Source: Bradyrhizobium sp.
Lineage (GTDB): Bacteria > Pseudomonadota > Alphaproteobacteria > Rhizobiales > Xanthobacteraceae
Reading direction: 5' to 3'
Assembly: GCA_028290305.1 (NCBI GenBank)
Contig: JAQGKC010000193.1
Coordinates: 1 to 56,184 of the forward strand
Length of the DNA: 56,184 nucleotides
In this document: positions 17,042-24,922 of the stretch, piece after piece
Position numbering within the stretch: position 1 is the first letter of the stretch
Layout: the number at the start of each line of letters is the position of its first letter
Notes under the pieces: model-generated
Databases searched by the model: none
What the model saw: only the letters and a program-made list of their open reading frames with translations
Told to the model about the DNA's origin: nothing
Made by a program: the position numbers and the translations under genes

Positions 17042-19290
17042 CATATCAATCGGAATGCGTTTCGTTCAATGACATGTTTCGTCAGTCTGAAGCAGAAGGC
17101 TCAGTGATTCGCGAAATTGAGATTCCGCTCATCCAGCGCGATTACGCTCAAGGGCGCACAAGCCCATCTGTCTGCAAAATCAGAGAGCTGTTTCTTGGTG
17201 CAATCTACGACGCTGTTACGGGTGGGTCCCCGCTCACGCTTGATTTCGTGTATGGTGAAATCAGCGAGAAAAGGTTCTATCCGTTAGACGGTCAGCAGCG
17301 CCTCACCACTCTGTTTCTGTTGCATTGGTATATTGGCACTCGGGCCAATACTTTGGGGGAAGAGAGGCCGTGGAAGAAATTCTCTTATGCTACGCGCCCA
17401 AGTGCTCGCCGATTTTGCGAGAGGATTGTTCATTATCAGCTGGCGGATGATTGCACGATAATTTCGGCCGAGATCAAAGATCAGCCTTGGTTTCATCATA
17501 CGTGGAGAAATGACCCTACCATCGAGTCCATGTTGGTTATGGTGGACGCAATGCATGACCTATTCCGCGAGACAGACTGCATCGCGGCATGGAAACGTAT
17601 GCTGGATCAGGATCGGCCAGCGATCACCTTTTATCTTCTTCCGATCAACGAGATGGGATTCGGGGATGACCTTTATATAAAGATGAATTCTCGCGGCAGA
17701 GCTCTCACACCGTTTGAAAATTTTAAGGCCCGGTTTGGGCAACTCGTTGGACGATTAAATTCTGACAAGAGTGACGAGTTTGCGCACAAGATTGATGGGG
17801 CGTGGCTTGATGTCTTCTGGAAGTATCGGGGTGATGCCTTTGGCGTCGATGATAAGATCCTACGATATTTTCATTTTGTTACGGAGTTGTGCGCCTGGTC
17901 ACAAGACCAGCAGCCCGTGGATGATATTTATGAATTGGCGAACGCTGTATTTGGATCCGAAAGCGCAGAGGCAAGCAACAATCTGACTTTTCTGTTTTCC
18001 GCCTTCGACGCTTGGGTTGACGTCGATGTGGCCGGCCACTTCGATGCATTGCTTCGGCTGGCGGATGCGGAGGAGGTCATCGCAGGAAACAAAGTGACGC
18101 TGTTCCCACCGCTTGTACGCGTCGATCTGCTCTCGGTGTGCCTATCTGAATATGGAGAGGTGAAGGGAAGCGCGAGAAAGTTTAGCTGGCCGAGCACCAT
18201 TCTTCTTTATGCTATTTTGTTAAACCGGATTCATAAAACGAGAGACTTCCCGCGGCAATTGCGGGTCATCAGAAATTTGGTCGAAGCGTCGAGCAATGAG
18301 CTGCGTCTGGAAAAGATGCCCGCGTTGTTGGCTGACGTTCGTCGAATTGTCGTGGACTGCGCGTTTGAGGGATGCACGGCTTTCAATCAGGCCCAGCTGG
18401 AAGATGAGGCAGCGAAGGCGGACTTCCTTGCAGCAAATGAAAATCTAAGGGGGGCGCTGTTCAAACTTGAGGATCATAAATTGTTGCGCGGAAATCTGGC
18501 AGTCTTTGACCTGGATCAGGCGCCGTTCGAAAGAAGAGCAGATGCGTTTTACCGCTCGTTTTCCGATGAAGTTTTCGCTCAGTTGACCGGGGCCCTTTTG
18601 GCGGTTGGCGATTATTCTCGTCGATTGACCAGCGAACGTATTTACTTGTTTGGCTCGGCAAATCTTCGGGCGTGGCTTGAATTGTTTGCCGGCGCAGGAC
18701 GTGAAAAAGCCGTAGGAACTCGTCATGTTTTAGGGGGCTTCTTGGACGAAATGTCGGTCGCCGCAGAGGATGTCTCTCCAACATTAATGGAACTGCAAGC
18801 GAAATGGCTGGCAAGCAAAGTTGATGGATCGGGTTATGATTGGCGCTGGTACTTCGTAAAGTATCCCATCATGCGGGCGGGCATGTCTGGAAAGTATGTC
18901 GGCCACGAAGGTAGCTTAAGTTACAGCGTCTGTATGCTCGATAAGCATCAGATGAATAGCTACTATAGAGACGCTTATCTTTCCGCGGTTCATGCCGAAA
19001 GCCACGTCGGTGACGCTGTAACGAATCTGGAATTTACGGGGCATGAAACCACGCCGCGTTGGATGATGATGGCAAAGAGTGGGGTGGAGATCCGTTGCAC
19101 TCATGAGGGTTTTGAGTTCAGGGGCGAGGCGAGCGATCGCTATGAGCGCATGAGGGCTGAGCTCGGATTGGATGCGAACAACGTATTGCGTGTTCCAAAG
19201 GTAGATGTTGGAAGCGCGGAGCTGGATGCCGTCGACCGAGTCGACATTGGAGCCAATGTGCTCCGTAAGCTCGTGGACGCAGGCTTTTAG
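17035..19290 (+). CDS. second DUF262 protein, partner of the upstream gene
   Basis: I place the start at GTG 17035, seven bases inside the preceding gene; an open frame exists upstream but lies within that gene. The 751-residue product opens with a DUF262 domain: EIPLIQRDYAQGR, then PLDGQQRLTTLFLLHW near 83-98. It also carries LYIKMNSRGRALTPFENFK around residue 215, a second DUF262 hallmark. I see no HNH motif at its C-terminus, so the nuclease centre probably resides in the partner. Overlapping DUF262 pairs are seen in defence islands and are likely to form a heteromeric restriction system. Confidence 0.83.
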   Translation: MLTYQSECVSFNDMFRQSEAEGSVIREIEIPLIQRDYAQGRTSPSVCKIRELFLGAIYDAVTGGSPLTLDFVYGEISEKRFYPLDGQQRLTTLFLLHWYIGTRANTLGEERPWKKFSYATRPSARRFCERIVHYQLADDCTIISAEIKDQPWFHHTWRNDPTIESMLVMVDAMHDLFRETDCIAAWKRMLDQDRPAITFYLLPINEMGFGDDLYIKMNSRGRALTPFENFKARFGQLVGRLNSDKSDEFAHKIDGAWLDVFWKYRGDAFGVDDKILRYFHFVTELCAWSQDQQPVDDIYELANAVFGSESAEASNNLTFLFSAFDAWVDVDVAGHFDALLRLADAEEVIAGNKVTLFPPLVRVDLLSVCLSEYGEVKGSARKFSWPSTILLYAILLNRIHKTRDFPRQLRVIRNLVEASSNELRLEKMPALLADVRRIVVDCAFEGCTAFNQAQLEDEAAKADFLAANENLRGALFKLEDHKLLRGNLAVFDLDQAPFERRADAFYRSFSDEVFAQLTGALLAVGDYSRRLTSERIYLFGSANLRAWLELFAGAGREKAVGTRHVLGGFLDEMSVAAEDVSPTLMELQAKWLASKVDGSGYDWRWYFVKYPIMRAGMSGKYVGHEGSLSYSVCMLDKHQMNSYYRDAYLSAVHAESHVGDAVTNLEFTGHETTPRWMMMAKSGVEIRCTHEGFEFRGEASDRYERMRAELGLDANNVLRVPKVDVGSAELDAVDRVDIGANVLRKLVDAGF

Positions 19291-19503
19291 CTGGTTTGGT
19301 CGATCTCCAAAGTCGCGGGTGGCGAGAACACCGGACTAGTTGCTATGGAGCGGTCCGGCGTCCGTGTTTAGCCACAAGGCTGACGCCGGTGAGGCTTTGG
19401 GCTTGAGCCGCTTGAGCACTCGATCGCGTGGACACGCAGATCTGGAAACTTGAGGTGGCGCTTAGATGCGCTCATGTAAGAAGGGGCTATTGCCGCCGTG
19501 GAG

Positions 19504-19547
19504 CTAGGCCATTGGCCTGCTTATTCCATAACATCTCATCCGCGAAC
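19504..19547 (+). repeat. right copy of 44-bp imperfect direct repeat
   Basis: This is the partner of 5497-5540, with 36 of 44 positions identical and the same orientation. It lies 214 bases after the second DUF262 gene. Confidence 0.55.
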
Positions 19548-19557
19548 ACTGCCGGTC

Positions 19558-19734
19558 TCAAAAATGCTTGGCGGCGAGAAGCCCGAGCAGAACCGTCCCC
19601 GAGACGGCAGATACCGCGACCATATTGACCAGGTTTTGCGTGACCACCGACATCGCCGATGCCGCATAGACCGGCGGCGGGCTCGTCTTTGATTTCTTGC
19701 GTTTTGTCTTTTGTGGTGTCGTTTTTGCAGGCAT
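19558..19734 (-). CDS. small basic single-pass membrane protein
   Basis: The predicted protein has 58 residues. A Lys/Thr-rich N-terminus (MPAKTTPQKTKRKKSK) is followed by a hydrophobic segment with VNMVAVSAVSGTVLLGLLAA. The start has ggggaa upstream, and a perfect hairpin (19755-19782) lies just before it. I know no named family. Coding is plausible from the clear basic-then-membrane layout, but the gene is short. Confidence 0.5.
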   Translation of the reverse strand: MPAKTTPQKTKRKKSKTSPPPVYAASAMSVVTQNLVNMVAVSAVSGTVLLGLLAAKHF

Positions 19735-19754
19735 GGCATTCCCCGGAAGATGGC

Positions 19755-19782
19755 GGGTCAGGCCGCTTTTGCGGCCTGACCC
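19755..19782. promoter_or_regulatory. perfect 12-bp hairpin in the leader of the 58-aa gene
   Basis: gggtcaggccgc and gcggcctgaccc flank a tttt loop. It has no T-run on either strand, so a simple terminator is unlikely. It lies about 20 bases upstream of the small gene on the minus strand. Confidence 0.5.
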
Positions 19783-19980
19783 TGACGCTTTCCCTGTCGA
19801 GGTTTGTCCCCGATCGCCAGCCACCATCGCATGCGCCCGGACGTGAAAGCCTTAAGGGGTCTGGTAAACTAAAGCTGACCACATCGGATGGTTTATGATT
19901 CGCGACAGCTAACGCACTGAGACGTGCGCGCCGGCTCCCCGCCCGTTTCCATTTTGGTCAACGAGGACCTTGCGTGTCGT

Positions 19981-20019
19981 GGCGTGTCAGCGTGCGCCGC
20001 CGCCGCTCGCTGACACGCC
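19981..20019. repeat. 12-bp perfect inverted repeat, 15-base spacer
   Basis: ggcgtgtcagcg and cgctgacacgcc lie in a GC-rich, otherwise empty stretch (19783-20174). The site is 155 bases beyond the last gene of the recombinase operon. It could be a transcription end or a recombinase/ParB-type binding site. Confidence 0.5.
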
Positions 20020-20174
20020 TCCTCAATCGATCCGGCCGGTGAAAACTCGACCGACCTGATGGGCTCCAGACGGGTTCGCCGCCATCCCCATCGCCGCACT
20101 TGATCCGCCCCAGCGTGCGGCGTCTCCTGCGGTCCCCGCGCTTTCGGGTCCGGGTCCCCATCCAATTTAAGTCG

Positions 20175-21095
20175 TTATGCAGCCTCGCTCGGGAGTGTCG
20201 ACGTCATTTCGGCAATTTTCTGAAACTCGATCAATAACTCCGGTTGATATTGTGCCAGGTAGCGTGCCACGCGGTCGTTGGTGATCAGTTTCCGGAGATA
20301 TCCCTTTACGACCGTAAGATGGAGGTGATCCTGGCCATATGAGTCCTGGATCGAGGTGATGGCTTCCTGCAGTCGTGAGAGTTCGCGTTCCATCCGGGCA
20401 ATTGCCTCGGCGGTCATGCCCTTTAGTCTTTTTGGCGTCTGGGCGCTGACCAATTGGGCCTGAGGTGTTCCGGCCAATATGGCTGAGGCGTAGGTGATGG
20501 AAAAATTGTTGGCATTGATTAGGAGTTCCGCAGTTTCGATCTGCCGCATAGGGTTCATTTTCCGGAGCACGTCGAACACAGCCAAGGGACACATCTTGTC
20601 CTTCAACAGACCGATTGCCTCACCGCAGATCCCGTCCAGTAGTTGCACCTTACGCGCTATGCTTCGCACATTGATGTCGAGCGCTCTTGCGATTTTTTCC
20701 TTCGGAACGTTCCGCTCAATTGCTTTGGCAATCATTCGTTGCTCCTGCACGGGAGACAACCGGCTAATGCGCTTGTTATAGGTGAAGGCTTCATCATCTG
20801 TCGAAACCAGGCATTCGACCTCGGTGTGACCTAGATCTCGGAGCACTTCGATCCGTAGATGGCCATCAAGCAAAAGGTATGAATTCGGATCTCGGGTGTC
20901 TTGAATAACAACCGGTGGCTCGACCAGCCCGATCTCGCGAATAGATGCTGTGATCTGGCGATACTTGTGGCTGGATTTTGCGGTCTTTTCTATCGCCTTC
21001 ACGGGTAGAATGGACGCGATGGGCACGACAACGCAATCTGAATCGAAGGCCTGCGCGACCGACTCCAGCACTTCCGGCTCGACGAGTTTGCTCAT
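20175..21095 (-). CDS. ParB/RepB-like protein, third gene of recombinase operon
   Basis: The predicted protein has 306 residues. An N-terminal ParB nuclease-like fold contains LLLDGHLRIEVLRDLG near residues 73-88. An HTH region follows with ERNVPKEKIARALDINVRSI near 128-147. The C-terminal part (from about 150) resembles the RepB plasmid-partition domain: DKMCPLAVFDVLRKMNPMRQ, then a long helical tail. Proteins of this type bind DNA sites and usually act with ParA, but no ParA is present here. The start overlaps the stop of the preceding gene (ATGA). It is probably an accessory DNA-binding factor of the serine recombinase rather than a replicon partition protein. Confidence 0.8.
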   Translation of the reverse strand: MSKLVEPEVLESVAQAFDSDCVVVPIASILPVKAIEKTAKSSHKYRQITASIREIGLVEPPVVIQDTRDPNSYLLLDGHLRIEVLRDLGHTEVECLVSTDDEAFTYNKRISRLSPVQEQRMIAKAIERNVPKEKIARALDINVRSIARKVQLLDGICGEAIGLLKDKMCPLAVFDVLRKMNPMRQIETAELLINANNFSITYASAILAGTPQAQLVSAQTPKRLKGMTAEAIARMERELSRLQEAITSIQDSYGQDHLHLTVVKGYLRKLITNDRVARYLAQYQPELLIEFQKIAEMTSTLPSEAA

Positions 21096-22003
21096 ATCGT
21101 CATCCCGTCAGTAATCCGCTCCTCCAGGAACGCGGGCATTGAATCGAGACTTTCAGCTTTTAACAGGTTGGCAAAATTCTCGTCATCTCGCAGCTCCCGA
21201 ATCGCTTCGACGATGAAGAGCAGGCGGCTTTGAGTAACTTCAGCTTTTTTGATGAGTAGTTTTTGGCGATCGGCCTCTTGCCGATAGACGCGTATGATCG
21301 ATTCGCTGGTGAGCGGTCGCTTGGCGCCGTCACGCCGCCCAAATCTGCTATCATGGACCTGCTTGCCGCGACGCCGTCTCTGTTCAATAAGTCGGCGCAC
21401 CGCGACCAGCTTCTTTCCTCGTAGTTTCTTTTCCGTATATGCTTGCGTCAATGCGCGCTGGACATCCTCATCGCTCGATTTCGCAATCTCGATGGCCATG
21501 TTGAGCGGCAGAATTCCGGCCTCAACCGCAGTAACTAGGCGTTCCTCGCCCTTCTCCAGCAGACTGCCGATCATGTGGATGTATTCGGCGGTGACACCAA
21601 TTTTTGCTGCGATCTCGCGATCATTGTAACCGCGACCGCGCAAGGTGCCGATGTCCTCCAATAAATCGATCGCCCGGTGCTGGCGTCTCGCGCAATTTTC
21701 GACGAGGCTCATGACAAGGCAATCACTTTCCTCGGCGTCGATCACGATTGCCGGGATTGAAGTCTGGCCGAGCTGAATGAATGCTTCGATCCGGCCCTGA
21801 CCACAAACCAGATCATAGCTCGCCGAATCCGTCGACGCCTTCCGTGGGCTAACCGTGATCGGACGCTTGAGGCCGACCTTGGCTATGCTCTGCACAATCT
21901 CCTGAAAGTTGCGCCGATTGCGAGCTCTGGGATTTAAGAAGCGAATCTGGTCTATCGGAATGGCCTTTATCTGCTTGAAGCCTTTAGCCTTGGAATTACT
22001 CAT
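21092..22003 (-). CDS. ParB-like DNA-binding protein, second gene of recombinase operon
   Basis: The predicted protein has 303 residues. The N-terminal ParB fold shows IPIDQIRFLNPRARNRRNF and YDLVCGQGRIEAFIQLG. The box LVMSLVENCARRQHRAIDLL is the ParB/Spo0J family hallmark. An HTH follows (YNDREIAAKIGVTAEYIHMI), then a long basic/helical C-terminus. It starts inside the recombinase stop codon and its stop overlaps the next gene. Two divergent ParB-like proteins side by side suggest a heteromeric complex on the element's ends. Confidence 0.82.
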   Translation of the reverse strand: MSNSKAKGFKQIKAIPIDQIRFLNPRARNRRNFQEIVQSIAKVGLKRPITVSPRKASTDSASYDLVCGQGRIEAFIQLGQTSIPAIVIDAEESDCLVMSLVENCARRQHRAIDLLEDIGTLRGRGYNDREIAAKIGVTAEYIHMIGSLLEKGEERLVTAVEAGILPLNMAIEIAKSSDEDVQRALTQAYTEKKLRGKKLVAVRRLIEQRRRRGKQVHDSRFGRRDGAKRPLTSESIIRVYRQEADRQKLLIKKAEVTQSRLLFIVEAIRELRDDENFANLLKAESLDSMPAFLEERITDGMTI

Positions 22004-23571
22004 GCTGCCTCCAGGAATGAGGTTCGAGCCGCCATTGAATAGAGAAAATCGAGTGAACTGAATCGGTAAGCGTCTAACGAGAGCGCGTTGTCCTCCGCCA
22101 TTCGTATTCGGTTGGCAGTCATATCGATGCTTGGGAGGATGTAATAATCCAGGGGTTGCTCATTGGACCGATCCATGCGGATCGCGACGGTTACGTCCGG
22201 CGCCAGTCCCGTGTCGAAACGAAGCCGCCATCGTAGCGAACCAGTGTGAGTTTCAAATGAGCGCGCAATCACGAGCGATGCGGTAAATTCCCTATTTATG
22301 AAAAGCAGCTCGGTGACGGGGTCACAAACGACGGTTCCCCCTGCATTTTCCAAGGCGGCAATCACGTCGGCTAAAAGCTTCGGGTAGGATTGACGGATGT
22401 GCCGATTGATTTCGATATATCGATAATCACGGTCAGGCGCGTAGCCGATGAGAGTGTATGCCCGCAGAAGGCTTCCGAATCGATGCCGATATATACTTGA
22501 CGATGGCATGTCGTCTCGCTCGTCTATTACGAGGCCAGATAGCGAGCCTTCTTCGTCAAGGACTGCCTGGAGCAAGGCTAGCAGTTCTTCATCGGAGTAA
22601 TGATTGCCGCGTTGGTCGATGATTACTCGTGCGCGCTCAAAAAGAGCTCGGTCAACGATGGACGGGAAAACGCCTTCCGCACGAACCCAAGTGTCGGGTC
22701 GATTGACGACGCGACGCTGTTTCAACTTGTAAGATACACGGTTGAATATGTTGTTGCCGATATACTTTTCATTCGTCAAAATCTGGTGGATCGAGGCGCG
22801 AGTCCAAGGGCGGCCGAAATCGCTCAGGACTCCTTGCTGATTGAGCACCATCGCAATTTCACGTTCCGATTTCCCCTCCTCGACAAACATCAAATAGACG
22901 TTGTGGACGTGCCTGATTTCTTCGGGCGGACCCGAGGTAAGGACTACGCGGTCGGTCTGCAGGCTCTTTCGATCGCCGCGCCCGAGTTCCCCCTTGGGGG
23001 TTCGATCCTCATCAATGAGGAGGCGTCGCAAGCCAAAGCCGGCCGGTCCTCCCTGACGAAAGCCGTGTTCGATGAGGCGGCATTGCCCGGCAAAAACCTT
23101 GACCGATAGCTCACGGCTGTATTCGCCCGCCATGACCCGTTTGACGTTTTTGAGAAGGATCGAACCGATGCTGCCATCATTGTCAAACTGTTCGCCGCAA
23201 TAATGGACTGGTATCCCTGCCCGAGAGCAAACGTGCTCGTGATATGCACCTTCATCCGCATCCTGAAATCGTCCCCAGCGGCTGACGTCGTAGACTAGGA
23301 TTGCTTGAAAGCCCGCCGCGCCGGATTGCACTTCCAGCATGAGAGATTGCAATCCGTCACGACCGTCCATTCTTAAACCGCTGCGGCCGGAATCTTCAAA
23401 GACACGCACGATCGTGAAGCCGCGTTGCTCGGCATAGCGACGGATCGTGTGGAGTTGATTTTCAGTGGAGTATTTCTGGAGGTCTGTCGACATCCGGACA
23501 TAGGCAGCGGCCAGAGAAGGACCTTCTCCTCGATTTGCGCTCTTGCCGATGCTTTTGATGCGCCTTGTCAA
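22000..23571 (-). CDS. large serine recombinase
   Basis: The predicted protein has 523 residues. The resolvase catalytic domain comes first, with YVRMSTDLQ placing the nucleophile at Ser28, SGRSGLRMDGRDGLQSL, and YDVSRWGRFQDADE near residues 94-107. The Recombinase domain follows (GPAGFGLRRLLID near 177, TRASIHQILTNEKYIGN near 258), then a long unassigned C-terminus. I see no zinc-ribbon cysteine cluster. The only upstream start in frame is TTG at 23571; the next ATG would remove the catalytic serine region. Such enzymes integrate or excise mobile DNA. It leads a three-gene ATGA-coupled operon and is divergent from a small HTH-like gene. Confidence 0.9.
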   Translation of the reverse strand: MTRRIKSIGKSANRGEGPSLAAAYVRMSTDLQKYSTENQLHTIRRYAEQRGFTIVRVFEDSGRSGLRMDGRDGLQSLMLEVQSGAAGFQAILVYDVSRWGRFQDADEGAYHEHVCSRAGIPVHYCGEQFDNDGSIGSILLKNVKRVMAGEYSRELSVKVFAGQCRLIEHGFRQGGPAGFGLRRLLIDEDRTPKGELGRGDRKSLQTDRVVLTSGPPEEIRHVHNVYLMFVEEGKSEREIAMVLNQQGVLSDFGRPWTRASIHQILTNEKYIGNNIFNRVSYKLKQRRVVNRPDTWVRAEGVFPSIVDRALFERARVIIDQRGNHYSDEELLALLQAVLDEEGSLSGLVIDERDDMPSSSIYRHRFGSLLRAYTLIGYAPDRDYRYIEINRHIRQSYPKLLADVIAALENAGGTVVCDPVTELLFINREFTASLVIARSFETHTGSLRWRLRFDTGLAPDVTVAIRMDRSNEQPLDYYILPSIDMTANRIRMAEDNALSLDAYRFSSLDFLYSMAARTSFLEAA

Positions 23572-23657
23572 TCAGCACCCAATTCCAACGCGATTCTGCC
23601 GGCCTCCCCCAAGGCGTCACGAGTTACATGCCTGATCCTACGGGACAGGAGGGTGGA

Positions 23658-24044
23658 ATGTCGTTTCCAAAAAAGGGTAAGTCCTTTCCAAAAATGGGTA
23701 AGTTCTTTCCAAAAAGGGGCGGAGACGGCAGTTCGGATTTCAGCCTTGACGATCATGCGTTCGCGATGAAAATTGCGTCGGCATTGACGTCGGAACTCAA
23801 GGATCGAAACTCGCGCGCAAAGTTGGTGGCGGGCTGGACGGGTGCGAATGAGCGTACGGTCAAAAATTGGATTTCAGGACGATACGCACCCTGCGGCCGA
23901 CACCTGGTAGTATTGGCTCAGCATTCAGACCGGGTGCTAAATGCCATTTTGTTGATGGCGGATCGGCAGGATCGTTTTTTAGGTGGAAACGTAGAGGATC
24001 TGAGGCGAAAGGTATTGGAGTTGGCGGCCATCATCGGGGAATAA
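23658..24044 (+). CDS. small HTH-like protein divergent from the recombinase
   Basis: I start at ATG 23658, because ggaggg lies 8 bases upstream; the frame is open to 23565 without a better site. The 128-residue product begins with three FPKxGK repeats encoded by a 21-bp DNA repeat. A helical domain follows with AKLVAGWTGANERTVKNWIS, which reads as a helix-turn-helix ('NERTVKNW' as recognition helix), and a hydrophobic/charged C-terminus. Divergent placement 86 bases from the recombinase start suggests a repressor or directionality factor. Confidence 0.65.
   Translation: MSFPKKGKSFPKMGKFFPKRGGDGSSDFSLDDHAFAMKIASALTSELKDRNSRAKLVAGWTGANERTVKNWISGRYAPCGRHLVVLAQHSDRVLNAILLMADRQDRFLGGNVEDLRRKVLELAAIIGE
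23661..23723 (+). repeat. three tandem 21-bp repeats
   Basis: Units start at 23661, 23682 and 23703, each built on tttccaaaaa followed by ggg. The period equals seven codons and about two helical turns. The array lies inside the 5' end of the HTH-like gene and about 90 bases from the recombinase start, a suitable place for protein binding sites. Confidence 0.75.
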
Positions 24045-24473
24045 GTCGCCCCAGTTGGAGGCCTCGGTGCTGCGCTCGATGAAGCACAAGCCAACCAACC
24101 ATAGCCCTGTCTGGCGGAGTACAAGGTGGACTTTATCCTTCCACGGCGCGCGGTTGGCAGGGAACTCACGTAAGCTCACCCAGGCTGGCGCGGAGATGTT
24201 CGCGTAGCTACACCACTTGAAGCCAGCAGAAGGAATAATGCGCGGTAAGCCCTGTACTTCGCTTCCCGGCGCGTTGTCTCCCGGCCTCTCATTAACGTCG
24301 TACCGCGGCGGTCATAAACCCGCCATTGCTATCTCTTGCGGACACGCCGAATTTCCAAATCGAACATCGCCAAGGACGATACTGTCGCAACGCGCACAGC
24401 TTAATTAAGCATCGGGATTCGCAATCCCTTCATCCGGCGAGCGCCGGGCGGGCGACATCGGCGGGTCTGATCC

Positions 24474-24590
24474 GGATGAATACCCCCGTCCCGCATGCTC
24501 CTTGCCCTTGGAATTTTGGGGCCAATCGAGCGCGAGGCCGTTGCGTACTAGCCACTCCGCAAGGTCATACTCCTCGGCTCGGTTACAGAG
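24474..24590 (-). pseudogene. staphylococcal-nuclease-like (thermonuclease) fragment
   Basis: The minus strand encodes LAEWLVRNGLALDWPQNSKG followed by EHAGRG. This matches the C-terminal part of SNase-type nucleases (…LVR.GLALDW..YSKGKY…A…RGMW). The stretch between KGK and EHAGRG is shorter than usual and no catalytic N-terminal part is nearby, so only a decayed fragment remains. Confidence 0.5.
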
Positions 24591-24922
24591 GCGAGAAGCA
24601 TGAGCCACCGGTCGGTTTCGGGCCAAAGCGGACTCCGGCGCCGGTCTAACGGGAAACGCCCTGTAGCGTTTGACCCGTTTCAGACATTGAGCCTGATCAG
24701 CGCCTGAGGCCAATTGTGTTCCATTTCACATCGCGCCCGGTCCGAAAGTGCTAGGCTTCTGTCGCGACGCGTTTTACGCAGGGGACAGATGCAGCGCCGA
24801 GATATCATCACGCTCGACCGGAAGGAAATGTCACAGGGTTGTCGACCAGGGGGTCGACGTTGCTAGTAAGCGCCTCGAATTTCTGCGTGAAATCTAAACT
24901 CACCTAGGGAGGTGATTACTGC
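24591..24922. other. intergenic with possible transposase relic
   Basis: A short frame at 24789 reads MQRRDIITLDRKEMS, reminiscent of the start of ISNCY-type transposases, but it breaks after about 17 codons. The strong Shine-Dalgarno for the next gene (ggaggtgatt, 24908-24917) ends this stretch. The remainder from 24045 holds nothing clear apart from the nuclease relic. Confidence 0.35.

Noticed and set aside
20175..22003. Plasmid replication origin (repABC-type) at the ParB/RepB genes
   Set aside because: No RepA/ParA or RepC is present and the genes are coupled to a recombinase.
23661..23723. CRISPR array
   Set aside because: The three 21-bp units are directly adjacent with no spacers and are coding.
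23979..24179. Minus-strand 66-codon frame
   Set aside because: It overlaps the 3' end of the HTH-like gene, lacks a ribosome site and has no recognised motif.
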